Counted from the stretch's first letter, positions 36,002 through 45,515 are shown. The stretch: 64,000 nt of DNA from Actinomycetota bacterium (GCA_005790505.1 SXUP01000009.1:1-64000), one strand, 5' to 3'. Translations and numbers: made by a program. The notes: generated from the letters alone by a model not told the origin.

Positions 36002-36719
36002 TTTCTTTTCGTACGTATCGCACAAATGTGTGATCTATTGCCGAACATACATGACGCAGTTCAAAATAGTGCGGAACATCTGAGGAAGCGATTCTTAGAC
36101 CGTTGCCTCCGCTCAACAATGGCGCGAGACTCAAGTTAATTGCATCAACAACGCCAGCGTTCAGTAATTCTGTGTTAATTTGCGAACCTCCCTCTGCGTG
36201 CACAAAAGCAACGTTCAATTGAGCCAAAGCTTCCGCAAAATCAACTGATGTTTCACCGGCACGAATATGAGACACGCTGGGCGTCGGTGCAGAACGGGGG
36301 ATTACGAGCAAGCCCGACCCGCTTGTAAACAGATCTGTTGTTGTGTCAACATCACCAGTTCGCGACACAACTGCAATTCTTTGCCCCGCCTTGCGGGGAC
36401 GAGAGTAGGGCTCGGCACGCGCTGTGCCGGCCCCAACCAGTACAACATCAGCCGCCTCTCGCAACGCCAACAGCACCGCGCGGTCTTGGGGTGACCCAAG
36501 TGGCCCTGAGCGTCCGTCGGCACTGATCGCTCCATCTGGGGTTGCAATCATGCAAATTTCAACAGTGGGCAACCCGCTGTTATGGGCGTGGCGAGCAAAG
36601 CCATACATCTCGTGGATTGAGACTTCGTCAACAACAGGGAGTGGAAACAATCTGCGCACGGCGTCAGCATACGCAGGTAATTTGCTGGTTGGTTTGATGA
36701 CAAGGCAATGCTCTGGCAA
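35988..36719 (-). CDS. RibD C-terminal-domain reductase (dihydrofolate reductase-like fold)
   Basis: The roughly 243-aa protein has ICMIATPDGAISADGRSGPLG, GAGTARAEPY and the late EGGSQINTELLNAGVVDAINLSLAPLLSGG motif of the RibD_C/pyrimidine reductase family, which uses NAD(P)H. It lacks the deaminase half of true RibD. Substrate unknown: a riboflavin-pathway or F420-era reductase are options. I placed the start at TTG 36719; the frame continues to ATG 36797, which would overlap the divergent oxidoreductase. Confidence 0.8.
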   Translation of the reverse strand: MPEHCLVIKPTSKLPAYADAVRRLFPLPVVDEVSIHEMYGFARHAHNSGLPTVEICMIATPDGAISADGRSGPLGSPQDRAVLLALREAADVVLVGAGTARAEPYSRPRKAGQRIAVVSRTGDVDTTTDLFTSGSGLLVIPRSAPTPSVSHIRAGETSVDFAEALAQLNVAFVHAEGGSQINTELLNAGVVDAINLSLAPLLSGGNGLRIASSDVPHYFELRHVCSAIDHTFVRYVRKEITSV

Positions 36720-36759
36720 TGGTGATGTGTTTTGGGAAGGGGTGTGGCACAGTGGGCTA

Positions 36760-39024
36760 ATGGCTACTTCTTCCGTGGTTCGTACTGCCTTTCGCACCTG
36801 TCCACTGTGTGAGGCTGGTTGTGGTCTCGAGATTGATCTGGACGCGACCGATCAAATCGTACGCATTCGGGGCGACAAGGACGACGTCTTTAGTCATGGG
36901 TTCATCTGTCCCAAAGGGAGCACTCTCAAGCAAATTCACGAGGATCCAGACCGCCTGCGCCGACCATTGATGAAAAAAAATGGTGTGCATGTTGAAGTGA
37001 GTTGGGATGAGGCGTGGGAGGCAGTGCGAGATGGTTTTGCCAAGGTCATCGAATCGTACGGGCGCAATTCGTTGGCCGTGTATCTAGGAAATCCCGGCGC
37101 GCACAACTTGGGCGCAATGATGTTCAACAAAACAGTGGTGCAGAGTCTGGGGAGCTTCAATCGTTTTAGTGCCTCAACAGTTGACCAAATGCCAAAACAT
37201 GTCGCGGCAGGCTTCATGTTTGGAACTTCGGTGACGATCCCTGTACCAGATCTTGATCACACCGACTATTTGGTGCTGATGGGATCCAACCCATACGCAT
37301 CAAACGGGAGTGTTTGCACCGCCCCTGATTTTCCGGGACGACTTGAAGCAATTCGAGCGCGCGGTGGAAAAGTAGTGGTCGTTGACCCTCGGCGCACTCG
37401 CACAGCCGAGGAAGCCGACGAGTGGATTTCCATCCGTCCCGGTACGGATGGTTTGTTTTTGGCAGCAATTATCAATGTCTTGTATGCCGATGGCCTTGTT
37501 GATGTCGGCGATCACGTTCGTTCTTTTGTTTCCGGAATTGATGAGTTGGGTGCAGAATTAGTTGTTTTCACACCAGAACTAGTGGAGTCGGCAACAGGCA
37601 TTGGCGCAGATGTCACAAGACGCATCGCACACGAACTTGCTGCAGCGTCGACAGCCGTTGTCAATGGGCGTGTCGGAGTAAATACGGTGCTGTTTGGAAG
37701 CGTCAATGCATGGTTGGTTGATGCAGTAAACACTTTGACGGGAAATCTTGACAAGCGCGGTGGCGCGATGTTTGCCCTACCTGCAACGGGTGGACCAAAT
37801 TCACGCGGAACTGCCGGGGTCGGGAAAGGTTTCCGAACAGGCAAGGGAGTATCGCGCCTACGCAAATATCCCGAGGTGCTTGGTGAATTCCCAGTAGCCA
37901 CGCTGGCAGAAGAAATCACCACACCTGGTGCCGGACAAATACGCGCGTTAATCACGCTGGCAGGAAATCCAGTGTTATCCACCCCTGACAGTGGGGCGCT
38001 AGATGCGGCGCTCAGCCAACTCGATTTTATGGTGAGTGTCGATATTTACCTGAATGAATCATCACGACATGCAGATGTAATTTTGCCGCCGCCGTCACAT
38101 TTGCAGCGTGACCATTACGATCTGTTGTTGCTACAATTCGCCATACGCAATGTCGCTAATTACAGCGAACCTGTTCTTGCAATAGATCAAGACCAGCCGG
38201 ATGAGTGGGAAATACTTGCCAAGTTGGGTGGAGTATTGCAGACACTTGACGCGAGTATCGATCCTTGTGTGATAGATGACATCGCCATTGATGCGTTGGT
38301 GCAAGGCGCAGTAAAAACATCTAGTTCAAATATCTGTGGTCGTGATGCAAACGAGATCCTTGAAATTCTTGGCGCATCTGGTCGCCGTGGACCGGCGCGC
38401 ATGCTTGACTTCATGTTGCAGACGGGACCCTATGGTGCTGGTTTCGGGACGACAAAAGATGGCCTGTCTCTGCAAAAACTTCTGGACAATCCACACGGTG
38501 TTGACCTCGGAGAACTTGAATCACGTGTTCCAGAAATTCTGCGCACTCCAACTGGCATGATTGAATTATGCCCTGCTGAACTGCGAACAGATCTTGGCAG
38601 ATTGTTTGCATCAATTACGCAAGTAGATGATTCACAAATGCTGCTTATCGGAAGACGTCACTTGAAGTCGAATAACTCATGGATGCACAACATCAATGTT
38701 TTGACAAAAGGAAACTTGCGTTGCACATTGCTTGTTCATCCCGACGATGCGAAGCGACTAGGTTTGTCTGACGGGCTTAGTGCACGCATTACGAGTCGAG
38801 TCGGAACAATTGATGCACCAGTTGAAGTCACTGAATCAATTCGTCGTGGTGTTGTGAGCCTTCCTCATGGATGGGGACACGGTGTCGAGGGAACGCGCAT
38901 GAGTGTCGCCGCAAAAAAAGCAGGTGTGAACAGCAATGTTTTAACTGATTCCCAGTCTCTAGATCCGCTCTCAGGGACGTCTGTATTGAATGGGATCCCT
39001 GTTGTCGTGCAGTCGCTCGCCTAA
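36760..39024 (+). CDS. molybdopterin-dependent oxidoreductase (formate dehydrogenase/nitrate reductase family)
   Basis: The 754-aa product has an N-terminal [4Fe-4S] motif (Cys14, Cys17, Cys21, Cys50), the bis-MGD-binding segments (VVVDPRRTRTAEEADEWISIRPGTDGLF; LNESSRHADVILPPPSHLQRD) and a C-terminal molydopterin-dinucleotide domain. The position expected for the metal-ligating Cys/Sec reads SASTVDQ, so no Cys ligand is obvious. No electron-transfer subunit or Tat signal is nearby, so it is likely cytoplasmic. Substrate not predictable. The frame opens upstream, but ATG 36760 matches the domain start. Confidence 0.88.
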   Translation: MATSSVVRTAFRTCPLCEAGCGLEIDLDATDQIVRIRGDKDDVFSHGFICPKGSTLKQIHEDPDRLRRPLMKKNGVHVEVSWDEAWEAVRDGFAKVIESYGRNSLAVYLGNPGAHNLGAMMFNKTVVQSLGSFNRFSASTVDQMPKHVAAGFMFGTSVTIPVPDLDHTDYLVLMGSNPYASNGSVCTAPDFPGRLEAIRARGGKVVVVDPRRTRTAEEADEWISIRPGTDGLFLAAIINVLYADGLVDVGDHVRSFVSGIDELGAELVVFTPELVESATGIGADVTRRIAHELAAASTAVVNGRVGVNTVLFGSVNAWLVDAVNTLTGNLDKRGGAMFALPATGGPNSRGTAGVGKGFRTGKGVSRLRKYPEVLGEFPVATLAEEITTPGAGQIRALITLAGNPVLSTPDSGALDAALSQLDFMVSVDIYLNESSRHADVILPPPSHLQRDHYDLLLLQFAIRNVANYSEPVLAIDQDQPDEWEILAKLGGVLQTLDASIDPCVIDDIAIDALVQGAVKTSSSNICGRDANEILEILGASGRRGPARMLDFMLQTGPYGAGFGTTKDGLSLQKLLDNPHGVDLGELESRVPEILRTPTGMIELCPAELRTDLGRLFASITQVDDSQMLLIGRRHLKSNNSWMHNINVLTKGNLRCTLLVHPDDAKRLGLSDGLSARITSRVGTIDAPVEVTESIRRGVVSLPHGWGHGVEGTRMSVAAKKAGVNSNVLTDSQSLDPLSGTSVLNGIPVVVQSLA

Positions 39025-39043
39025 ACATCCCCGTCTGCCCTCG

Positions 39044-39159
39044 GCGTCCACAGGCAGAGTCCTTTATGCCCAAGTCATCCACAGTGCTATCCACCAAAAA
39101 AGCTGCGTTATCCCCCCAATAATGGGCTAATTCACATGCTTGTCCACTTCCAATCCACA
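39044..39159 (+). repeat. cluster of DnaA-box-like nonamers
   Basis: GCGTCCACA, TCATCCACA, CTATCCACC, TTATCCCCC, TTGTCCACT and CAATCCACA lie within 116 bp in one orientation. The actinobacterial consensus is about TTGTCCACA and the E. coli one TTATCCACA, so each copy has 1-3 mismatches. Regular direction and density argue against chance, but no in-cell role is proven. Confidence 0.55.
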
Positions 39160-39412
39160 GCAGAATTCCATAGATTGCAGTCGGTAATCGGCGGAGACGC
39201 CAGAGAGTTCATGGCTGACCAATGGGGCCCGGGGGGGTTCTGAACCTATGGATTCCTCTCTGGCGTCGAGGCCGTGACCCGCCCAAAGCCCGATGATTAG
39301 CAGGTTTCCCGTTAAAAAAAAGAAATTACCCGAGGGTCGTTGACACGGGTGTAACTACAGTGCTGTAATGTATCTACTGCTTGTGGGGTAGTTATAGATA
39401 AGGCAGTTAAAA

Positions 39413-39428
39413 CCACTATATGTAGTGG
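39413..39428. promoter_or_regulatory. NrdR box
   Basis: CCACTATATGTAGTGG fits the NrdR consensus (ACACTATATATTGTGT-like palindrome). It is near-perfectly symmetric and lies 46 bp before the nrdJ start codon. A convincing second copy at the usual three-turn spacing was not found. Confidence 0.75.
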
Positions 39429-39473
39429 GTCATAGGAATATTAGACTTAGAACCAAAGCAGAAAGAAGTAGCA

Positions 39474-42293
39474 ATGTCTCTCGCACCAGATCGCTTGACA
39501 ATCGGAATCAATCGTCACTACACCACGCCAGGCGTGCACCCGTACGACGAAGTTCAGTGGGAGCGGCGTGATGCTCGTATCTCAAACTGGAAAGACGGCT
39601 CTGTCGCTTTTGAGCAACTTGATGTCGAGTTTCCAGTCGGTTGGTCATTGAATGCAACCAACATCGTGGCCCAGAAATATTTCCGCGGCACTCCTGGAAC
39701 ACCAGAACGCGAAACGTCCTTTCGTCAAGTCGTAGACCGTGTAGCCAACACAATTTCTTCGTGGGGAATCGAAGGTGGTTATTTTGCCGATGAACAAGAA
39801 TCTGAAGCATTCTGCAACGAACTGAAGTACATCTTGGTAACCCAAACAGCAGCGTTCAACAGTCCAGTCTGGTTCAACATCGGAGTAAAGGGCGTGCCTC
39901 AGCAAGCCAGTGCATGTTTCATCTTGGCTGTCGAAGACACGATGGCTGGAATTCTCAATTGGTACCGCGAAGAGGGAACAATTTTCAAGGGTGGCTCTGG
40001 TTCAGGAATCAATTTGTCAAACATTCGGTCAAGCTATGAGCACCTCAACGGCGGTGGCACGGCATCAGGACCAGTTTCGTTTATGCGCGGGGCCGATGCG
40101 TCCGCCGGAACAATCAAGTCCGGAGGCAAAACTCGCCGTGCTGCCAAAATGGTGATTCTTAACGACAGTCATCCAGACATCGAAGAATTTATTTGGTGCA
40201 AAGTAAAAGAAGAACGCAAAGCACGGGTCTTGCGCGATGCGGGCTTTGATATGGATCTAGACGGCTCTGATGCATTCAGCGTTCAATACCAAAATGCCAA
40301 TAACAGTGTGCGTGTCACTGACGATTTCATGAACGCTGTCAAAGAAGACCGTGACTGGAACCTCAATGCAATCGCCGATGGTCGTCCAGTGCGAACCCTT
40401 AAGGCAAGAGATCTATGGCGTCAAATCGCGACCGCATCTTGGGAGTGCGCTGACCCAGGTTTGCAATTCGATACAACAATCAACAAATGGCACACCGCCC
40501 ATGCTGCTGGTCGCATCAACGGATCTAATCCATGTAGTGAATACATGCACATCGATAATTCGGCTTGCAATTTGGCGTCGCTGAACTTGATGAAGTTCTT
40601 GCAAGACGACGATCGTTTTGATGTCGACTCGTATCGCCACGTCATCGAGGTCATATTCACGGCCCAAGAAATCCTTGTCGGGCGTGCTGATTATCCGACA
40701 GAAAAAATCGGTGAGAACAGTCGTTTGTTTCGCCAACTTGGACTTGGTTACGCCAATATCGGCGCATTGTTGATGGCGTTGGGAATGCCCTATGACTCCG
40801 ACGGGGGTCGCGCCTGGGCTGGTGCGTTGACATCAATGATGACGGGACATGCCTATGCAACGAGTGCACGCATCGCAAGTCGGATGGGACCTTTCCCCGG
40901 CTTTGCCGAGAACGAGCGATACATGCTTAATGTGCTGCGAATGCACAAAGACGCCAATCTTGATATCTGCGACATCGATGTCGTGCAAGAAGACCTTGTC
41001 CGCGCCTGTATCGATTCATGGGACTCGGCGGTGCGAGATGGCGAAGAATTCGGCGTTCGCAACAGTCAAGCAACTGTTCTTGCCCCAACCGGAACCATCG
41101 GGCTGATGATGGACTGCGACACCACCGGAATCGAACCAGATTTAGGTCTCGTTAAATTCAAAAAACTAGTGGGTGGGGGCAATATGCAAATTGTCAATCA
41201 AACCGTGCCACGAGCTTTGCTTCGTCTCAATTATGAGGGACCAGTCGTGGAGCGAATCGTCGCCTACATCGACGAACACAAGACCATCGTTGGTGCACCT
41301 GACCTAAAAGCCGAGCATCTGCCAGTTTTCGCCTGCTCCATGGGTGACAATACGATTCATTACGAAGGGCATGTCCGCATGATGGCTGCAGCCCAGCCAT
41401 TTTTGTCCGGTGCGATTTCAAAGACCGTCAATATGCCAGAAGATGCAACCATTGACGACATCGAAGCGCTGCATATGTTGTCGTGGGAACTAGGCATAAA
41501 AGCGGTTGCCGTCTATCGGGACAATTGCAAAGTCGGTCAACCACTTTCCACCGCCAAAAAAGATAGTGAAGGCGCAGATGCCGCAACAGAAATCGTCGAG
41601 CGAGTAGTTGAGCGTGTCGTAATCAAGGCTGTTCGTCAGAAGTTGCCTCGCTCTCGTCGTGGTCGGACGTTTGAATTTCGAGTGGCTGACTGCAAAGGTT
41701 TTGCCACGATCGGAGAATACGAAGATGGTCGACCCGGCGAAATGTTTCTTACGGTCTCCAAGCAGGGGTCCACACTGAGCGGAATCATGGACGCGTTTGC
41801 CAAGAGCATTTCATACGGCTTGCAATACGGGGTGCCGTTGCGCGCATTCGTCGAAGCTTTCACGAATATGCGTTTTGAACCTGCTGGAATGACGGACGAT
41901 CCAGATATTCGCATCGCATCGTCGATCATGGACTACTTGTTCCGTCGCCTCGGGCTGGAGTATCTGTCCTATGACGAGCGAGCAGAACTGGGCATCTTTA
42001 GTCGCGATGAACGGCTACAACCCACATTGCCAGGCGTTGAAGAATCCATGATTGTCACAGATATGGGTTCAGAGATGGCCCCCGATCCAAAGAGCATTCC
42101 ATCAGTCAATGAGTTGATGACTCAAATTGACTTTGGCCTTGCTCCGGTTGCTCCGATATCAGATCATTCTGCCCCAGCCGGAATAAGGCGGAACATGGAT
42201 GCACCAATGTGTATGCAATGCGGGGTACAGATGCAGCGTGCAGGCTCTTGTCATGCATGTCCAAGTTGTGGAAGCACCAGCGGCTGCAGTTAA
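39474..42293 (+). CDS. nrdJ: adenosylcobalamin-dependent ribonucleotide reductase (class II, NrdJ)
   Basis: NrdJ reduces ribonucleotides to deoxyribonucleotides with B12 instead of oxygen or a glycyl radical. The 939-aa protein has the redox Cys148 (QASACFILAVEDT), the active-site loop Asn352-Pro-Cys354-Ser-Glu356, GGSGSGINLSNIR, and a C-terminal Cys-rich tail with CMQC and CPSC pairs that may bind zinc or relay electrons. No class I genes are in the window. It has its own promoter with an NrdR box. Confidence 0.96.
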   Translation: MSLAPDRLTIGINRHYTTPGVHPYDEVQWERRDARISNWKDGSVAFEQLDVEFPVGWSLNATNIVAQKYFRGTPGTPERETSFRQVVDRVANTISSWGIEGGYFADEQESEAFCNELKYILVTQTAAFNSPVWFNIGVKGVPQQASACFILAVEDTMAGILNWYREEGTIFKGGSGSGINLSNIRSSYEHLNGGGTASGPVSFMRGADASAGTIKSGGKTRRAAKMVILNDSHPDIEEFIWCKVKEERKARVLRDAGFDMDLDGSDAFSVQYQNANNSVRVTDDFMNAVKEDRDWNLNAIADGRPVRTLKARDLWRQIATASWECADPGLQFDTTINKWHTAHAAGRINGSNPCSEYMHIDNSACNLASLNLMKFLQDDDRFDVDSYRHVIEVIFTAQEILVGRADYPTEKIGENSRLFRQLGLGYANIGALLMALGMPYDSDGGRAWAGALTSMMTGHAYATSARIASRMGPFPGFAENERYMLNVLRMHKDANLDICDIDVVQEDLVRACIDSWDSAVRDGEEFGVRNSQATVLAPTGTIGLMMDCDTTGIEPDLGLVKFKKLVGGGNMQIVNQTVPRALLRLNYEGPVVERIVAYIDEHKTIVGAPDLKAEHLPVFACSMGDNTIHYEGHVRMMAAAQPFLSGAISKTVNMPEDATIDDIEALHMLSWELGIKAVAVYRDNCKVGQPLSTAKKDSEGADAATEIVERVVERVVIKAVRQKLPRSRRGRTFEFRVADCKGFATIGEYEDGRPGEMFLTVSKQGSTLSGIMDAFAKSISYGLQYGVPLRAFVEAFTNMRFEPAGMTDDPDIRIASSIMDYLFRRLGLEYLSYDERAELGIFSRDERLQPTLPGVEESMIVTDMGSEMAPDPKSIPSVNELMTQIDFGLAPVAPISDHSAPAGIRRNMDAPMCMQCGVQMQRAGSCHACPSCGSTSGCS

Positions 42294-42305
42294 AAAAACT
42301 CATTG

Positions 42306-43322
42306 ATGTCTCGTCGGGGTGTTGCTTGGGTAACTCTTGCAATTTTCGCCTTGATTATTCCATTCGGCAGCATGACTCGTGCTGCCACGGGGGGCTCCAA
42401 AGGTCGTGTTGTGTTGGCCTTTGGGGGAGATGTCAATTTTGAGCGCAGGTCGAAAGTACAAGGGCTTCGGGGAGGATTCAGCACGCTTCCTGACTTGCTG
42501 GGCGATGCCGATATCGCCATGCTCAATCTCGAAACTGCAATTACGACACGAGGTACTCCAGAAAAAAAGATGTATCAGTTTCGAGCCCACCCGCGGGTTT
42601 TGGAGTCCATGTTCCAAGCAGGTGTCGACGTTGTGTCGATGGCCAACAACCATTCAATTGACTTCGGAAGAAACGTAGGTCTTGTTGACACCTTGCAAGC
42701 ACGATCTAAATCCAAACTTGGAGTGATTGGAATAGGGGAAAACTTTGCTGATGCGTTTTCTCCCTATCGAAAAACAATCAACAACACGACCATCAGTATT
42801 TTTGCTGTCGCCGCAATGGGAATGCCGGGCAGTACTTCAAGCACATGGCCTGCAAAAAAAGATCGATCGGGAATGGTGTTGTGGCAATCTCATAAGTCGT
42901 CAATTCTCAAGGGAATCACAAAAGAATCAAAAAAGGCCGATATTGTCGCGGTTTTCATGCACTGGGGTGACGAATATGCGACCTGCCCCAATGGCACACA
43001 GAAATACATTGCTGATGAACTGTTCAAATCAGGAGCAGATGTCATTGTCGGGGCGCATCCACACATTATTCAAGGAACATCTTTCAACAAGAAAAAATTA
43101 ATCGCCTACAGTCTTGGCAATTTTTCTTGGTACGCGAATTACGCCTTGTCCGGGGCGTTGCTCAAGGTAAATATCGCTGGTGGTGAAGTAGTTGGTTATT
43201 CAATGACGCCCACAATTTGGGATCGCTACGGGTTGCCGATGCGGGCAACTGGCAGCCGTAAAGCAGACATTGAATCATTGATGAAAACAGCCAATGCCTG
43301 TCCTGGATTGCAGAGGAATTAG
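42306..43322 (+). CDS. CapA/PgsA-type metallophosphatase-fold exported protein
   Basis: The 338-aa protein has an N-terminal membrane/signal segment (VAWVTLAIFALIIPFGSMTRAAT) and the CapA domain: FGGDVNFERR, ADIAMLNLETAIT, DVVSMANNHSIDFG, FMHWGDEY and GAHPHIIQG, which supply the metal-binding Asp, Asn, His residues. Family members act in poly-gamma-glutamate capsule or other surface polymer handling. No capBC partners are nearby. The ATG follows TTG 42303 immediately and is preferred. Confidence 0.88.
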   Translation: MSRRGVAWVTLAIFALIIPFGSMTRAATGGSKGRVVLAFGGDVNFERRSKVQGLRGGFSTLPDLLGDADIAMLNLETAITTRGTPEKKMYQFRAHPRVLESMFQAGVDVVSMANNHSIDFGRNVGLVDTLQARSKSKLGVIGIGENFADAFSPYRKTINNTTISIFAVAAMGMPGSTSSTWPAKKDRSGMVLWQSHKSSILKGITKESKKADIVAVFMHWGDEYATCPNGTQKYIADELFKSGADVIVGAHPHIIQGTSFNKKKLIAYSLGNFSWYANYALSGALLKVNIAGGEVVGYSMTPTIWDRYGLPMRATGSRKADIESLMKTANACPGLQRN

Positions 43323-43378
43323 ACAATGTTCATTGGGTGTCACTATTTGGCGGGCAAGAGCGGTTACCGTACGCCTTA

Positions 43379-44185
43379 ATGGAAGCGCGTCTGATGACCT
43401 GGAATCTGTGGTGGCAATTTGGGCCATGGCGCGAGCGACAAGGGGCGATCTTGACCACGATTCGTCAAGAACAACCCGACATTGTTTGCCTCCAGGAAGT
43501 CTTTGAGCAAGAGGGTGGTCTCAACCAAGCGGCATGGATCGCAGAAGAGCTCGGACTTTATGTAGTTCATACGGAGGGGCCTTGGTATGACGGCACGAGT
43601 TTTGGCAACGCAATCTTGAGTCGCTGGCCATTGATCTCGTCGCAAGAACACCGTTTGCCACAAGTGGATGGACTTCCAGGACATCGCCGTGCCATTACTG
43701 CTGAAATCGACACTCCCTTTGGCCGTTGGTGGGTTGTAAGTACTCATCTGGATCACAAGTTTGATGCGTCAATAACTCGACTTGGACAATGTGAGGCATT
43801 GTGCTCAATCGTTGATTCCTTGCGGCGCGACCCAGAAAACGAATCACCTGTACTACTGGCTGGCGATTTCAATGCCGTGCCCGATAGCGATGAGATTCGA
43901 ATGTTGACGGGCCGACGTGAGCCGGCAATTTCGGGTCTTGTGTTCACCGACGCATGGGAAGTCGCCGGAGAGGGTGACGGATTTACATGGCGCCGCGATA
44001 ATCCCTACATTGCAAACAGCACTTGGCCCAATCGGCGACTGGATTATATTTTCGTGTCTTGGCCGCGGCCGAAGCCTCTGGGAAACCCACTTCGGGTGTG
44101 GCTCGCGGGTTGTCAGCCAGTGGACGGGGTGTATCCAAGCGACCACGCCGCACTCGTTGCAGACCTGCAGATGATCGCGTTATAA
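43379..44185 (+). CDS. endonuclease/exonuclease/phosphatase (EEP) family hydrolase
   Basis: The 268-aa product shows the EEP signature: MTWNLWW, IVCLQEVFEQ with the metal-binding Glu, STHLDHK, AGDFNAVPDSDE and the terminal SDHAALVAD pair. It has no signal peptide from this start, so it is probably cytosolic. Substrates in this family range from DNA to inositol phosphates and cannot be assigned. It converges on the P450 gene 18 bp away. Confidence 0.85.
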   Translation: MEARLMTWNLWWQFGPWRERQGAILTTIRQEQPDIVCLQEVFEQEGGLNQAAWIAEELGLYVVHTEGPWYDGTSFGNAILSRWPLISSQEHRLPQVDGLPGHRRAITAEIDTPFGRWWVVSTHLDHKFDASITRLGQCEALCSIVDSLRRDPENESPVLLAGDFNAVPDSDEIRMLTGRREPAISGLVFTDAWEVAGEGDGFTWRRDNPYIANSTWPNRRLDYIFVSWPRPKPLGNPLRVWLAGCQPVDGVYPSDHAALVADLQMIAL

Positions 44186-44203
44186 ACGTCGACTGAATCC
44201 TGG

Positions 44204-45457
44204 CTACCAGGCACACTGCATGCGCTTGATTCCGTTGATGAAGGCACTCTGCAAATAAGCGGGTTCGCCCGTGATGTGCATTGTTGGCATCCGACGACGT
44301 AATTCATCAAACATCACCATTATTTCGCGACGAGCGAGATTGGCCCCTAAACAAAAATGCGGTCCGCCGGCGCCAAAACCGATTTGTGTGGGTGATGGCT
44401 GGCGTGTGACATCAAAAGTGAATGGATTTACGAAAGCCCGTTCATCACGGTTGCCTGACGAGTACCACATAACTACTTTTTCGTTTTCCTTGATTGGCTG
44501 TCCATTTATTTCGGTGTCTTGAGTAGCGGTGCGACGGAAATGAATCACCGGCGTGGCAACACGGACAATCTCTTCGATGGCGGTCTTGGAATGTTGTTCG
44601 TAATTATCAAACCAGATCGCACGCTGGTCAGGATTATCGGTGAGCAATTTCATCCCGTGGCTGATGGCGTTTCTGGTCGTTTCGTTGCCAGCAACAACAA
44701 GCAGAATAAAAAATGAACCGAATTCCTGCGGGGTGAGGCGCTCTCCGTCAACTTCGGCGTGCATCATCGCTGAAGTCACGTCGTCAAGCGGATGGGCCAA
44801 ACGATCTTCGCCTAATGTCTGGGCATATTGGAAGATCTGCATTCCACATGAGATTAAATCTTCAATCGAACTGCCGAATTCCGGGTCGCCTACCCCAAGG
44901 ATAATGTTCGTCCACTGGAATATTTGCTTGTGGTCTTGTTCGGGAATTCCCATCATGTCGCAGATGATTTGCAACGGCAGCGCGGCGGCGACTTCTTCGA
45001 CGAAATCACATGAGCCAGATGGAAATTGTTCAAGCAGACGATCGACAACTTTTGCTGCCCTGATACGCACTTGGTCTTCAACGCGGGTGATTTCTTTTGG
45101 CGTAAAACCACGTGAGACAATTGAACGAAGCCGAAAATGCTTCGGGTCATCCATATTGATCATTGATCCGAAGAACTCGTTCATTTCGATAGGTAAATCC
45201 CCAATATTGGAGCCCTTGCCACTACAAAAAATCTCCGGGTTGCGACTGACGTGCCAGATATCTTGATGCCGCGTGAGGGCGCGGTATCCGGGGCCTCGTG
45301 GAAAAGGGGAGTCCTCAATCAAGAATTCTTCGAAATACTGAAAAGGTGATTCATCGCGCAATGTCTTGAAAGCGCCTTCCCGGAAACTACGGTCGGCAGT
45401 CCAGAACTCTGGGCTTGACAAATTGATATCACCGAGCGGTACGTGGGAAATTTCCAT
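44204..45457 (-). CDS. cytochrome P450
   Basis: The 417-aa protein has the I-helix oxygen motif AGNETTRNA, the ExxR in AIEEIVRVA, and the heme-binding loop FGAGGPHFCLG with Cys369. The actinobacterial soluble type is suggested by the absence of an N-terminal anchor. Similarity in layout to steroid- or fatty acid-oxidising CYPs of actinomycetes is only a hint. No ferredoxin or reductase is adjacent. ATG 45457 is preferred to 45484. Confidence 0.93.
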   Translation of the reverse strand: MEISHVPLGDINLSSPEFWTADRSFREGAFKTLRDESPFQYFEEFLIEDSPFPRGPGYRALTRHQDIWHVSRNPEIFCSGKGSNIGDLPIEMNEFFGSMINMDDPKHFRLRSIVSRGFTPKEITRVEDQVRIRAAKVVDRLLEQFPSGSCDFVEEVAAALPLQIICDMMGIPEQDHKQIFQWTNIILGVGDPEFGSSIEDLISCGMQIFQYAQTLGEDRLAHPLDDVTSAMMHAEVDGERLTPQEFGSFFILLVVAGNETTRNAISHGMKLLTDNPDQRAIWFDNYEQHSKTAIEEIVRVATPVIHFRRTATQDTEINGQPIKENEKVVMWYSSGNRDERAFVNPFTFDVTRQPSPTQIGFGAGGPHFCLGANLARREIMVMFDELRRRMPTMHITGEPAYLQSAFINGIKRMQCAW

Positions 45458-45515
45458 GATTAAAACTGTATTGCCCAGTGACACGCAAGGGCACTATTGG
45501 TCCTAGTTTTGGGGA

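Larger units (their letters stand above)
39025..39473. promoter_or_regulatory. nrdJ control region: DnaA-like box cluster, inverted repeat, promoter, NrdR box
   Basis: No gene is visible in this 449-bp gap. It contains six same-strand sites related to TT(A/G)TCCACA at 39044, 39075, 39087, 39108, 39140 and 39151; a perfect 12-bp inverted repeat GACGCCAGAGAG / CTCTCTGGCGTC (39196-39207, 39256-39267) around a 48-nt GC-rich loop; a TTGACA-18 bp-TGTAAT promoter (39340-39369); and an NrdR-box palindrome CCACTATATGTAGTGG at 39413-39428, downstream of the expected transcription start. GAAAGAAG precedes the nrdJ ATG. Confidence 0.8.

Noticed and set aside
36424-36759. N-terminal extension of the molybdopterin oxidoreductase
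   Set aside because: The frame is open upstream but it is antisense to the RibD-like gene, and the iron-sulfur motif begins just after ATG 36760.
39160-39412. Cobalamin riboswitch controlling nrdJ
   Set aside because: NrdJ needs B12, so I looked for the B12-box core and flanking stems. None was found, and the long inverted repeat lies upstream of the best promoter.
39025-39473. Chromosome origin (oriC)
   Set aside because: DnaA-like boxes are present but there is no adjacent dnaA, dnaN or rpmH and no clear AT-rich unwinding stretch, so a regulatory role is more likely.
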